Below, piece by piece: positions 5,487 through 5,840 of a stretch of 5,840 nt of DNA; within the stretch, counting starts at the first letter, position 1; each line of letters starts with the position of its first letter. The stretch spans positions 1-5,840 of the forward strand of contig JALOTR010000211.1 of NCBI GenBank assembly GCA_025457805.1, written 5' to 3'. The DNA is from Akkermansiaceae bacterium. Its GTDB lineage: Bacteria > Verrucomicrobiota > Verrucomicrobiia > Verrucomicrobiales > Akkermansiaceae. The position numbers were made by a program, and so were the translations under genes. The notes under the pieces are model-generated. The model was not told the origin of the DNA. It did no database searches and saw only the letters and a list, made by a program, of their open reading frames with translations.

Positions 5487-5840
5487 ATGAACCGAATTTT
5501 CGTTGAAAAAAAGTCCGCCCACAACTCCGAGTCGCGCCACCTCCTCCATGACCTTCGTGAGTCGCTCGGCCTGCCGGGATTGAAAAACGTGCGGATCATC
5601 CAGCGCTACGATGTCGATGGCCTCACGGCTGCCGAATTCGAGGAAGCCGCCACCCACATTCTATCCGAGCCGCAGGTGGATGACATCTCCCCTGCCCTCG
5701 CGCTTGGGGAAAACGACGGTGCCTTCGCGGTCGAGTATCTGCCCGGTCAGTTCGACCAACGCGCGGACTCCGCAGCCCAATGCGTGCAGATCCTCACCGG
5801 CAAGGAGCGCCCGGTGGTTTTCTCGGCCAAGGTGATCGTG
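5487..5840 (+). CDS. purL: Phosphoribosylformylglycinamidine synthase, long single-chain form, N-terminal part
   Basis: The first 118 residues of a frame open to the right edge. The enzyme uses ATP and glutamine to convert FGAR to FGAM, the fourth step of purine synthesis. The start MNRIFVEKKS, the stretch NVRIIQRYDVDGL (34-46), SEPQVDD (60-66) and especially YLPGQFDQRADSAAQC (84-99) followed by ILTGKERPVV are characteristic of the long (about 1,200-residue) PurL of clostridia and Bacteroidetes, in which the PurS-like, synthetase and glutaminase parts are one chain. This differs from the small PurL working with separate PurS and PurQ, and from the proteobacterial type. The ATG at 5487 puts the family's conserved N-terminus at residue 1. 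No Shine-Dalgarno is visible. The synthetase and glutaminase domains lie outside the window, so integrity of the full gene cannot be judged. Confidence 0.9.
   Translation, partial: MNRIFVEKKSAHNSESRHLLHDLRESLGLPGLKNVRIIQRYDVDGLTAAEFEEAATHILSEPQVDDISPALALGENDGAFAVEYLPGQFDQRADSAAQCVQILTGKERPVVFSAKVIV

Noticed and set aside
4374..5657. A 427-codon open frame on the minus strand opposite kamA and the purL start
   Set aside because: The plus strand carries full, motif-complete kamA and purL here. The antisense frame is Arg/His/Ala-rich with no recognisable domain, as expected from the complement of a GC-rich coding region.
1..5840. Search for tRNA, rRNA, CRISPR repeats, insertion sequences, attachment sites, or a defence system
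   Set aside because: No regularly spaced repeats, transposase or integrase motifs, tRNA-like cloverleaf or toxin/antitoxin pair was seen by reading, and nearly all bases are taken by the seven genes.

Overview
The window is about 5.8 kb of bacterial chromosome carrying seven protein-coding genes, two of them cut by the window edges. I see no RNA genes, mobile elements, CRISPR arrays or long repeats. The gene types suggest a member of the Verrucomicrobiota, possibly near Luteolibacter or Haloferula: a DUF1858-like/rhodanese fusion, a secreted trypsin-like protease with a P domain, a PssA with a degenerate peptidase behind it, and the long clostridial/Bacteroidetes-type PurL. That placement is an inference from protein style, not from a marker gene. 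GC content by spot count of 60-base lines runs from about 32% to 72%.

Layout: a short divergent intergenic region (2295-2382) splits the window. Leftward on the minus strand come (1) a DUF1858-like plus rhodanese protein that lacks the rhodanese catalytic cysteine, (2) a secreted S1-type serine protease with a C-terminal P/Homo B domain, and (3) two bases after its stop codon, a membrane-anchored alpha-helical protein of unknown function running off the left edge. Rightward on the plus strand come (4) pssA, phosphatidylserine synthase, (5) overlapping it by 4 bases, a membrane-anchored M28-peptidase-like protein whose metal-binding positions are nearly all lost, (6) a lysine 2,3-aminomutase of the KamA family, and (7) the start of long-form purL, running off the right edge.

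Functional reading: genes 2 and 3 look like a translationally coupled envelope module (exported protease plus anchored partner). Genes 4 and 5 look like a coupled membrane-lipid unit in which the second protein probably acts by binding rather than by catalysis. KamA makes beta-lysine, either for a compatible solute or for EF-P modification, and the window does not show which. PurL is purine biosynthesis and is probably an independent neighbour.

Most notable are three proteins with a missing key site (rhodanese without Cys, M28 fold without metal ligands, KamA without its zinc cysteines), the lack of a recognisable Shine-Dalgarno sequence at any of the seven starts, and two mirrored promoter candidates in the divergent region that would each start transcription at the ATG itself (leaderless mRNAs). 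I did not find a clear new defence or mobile system.
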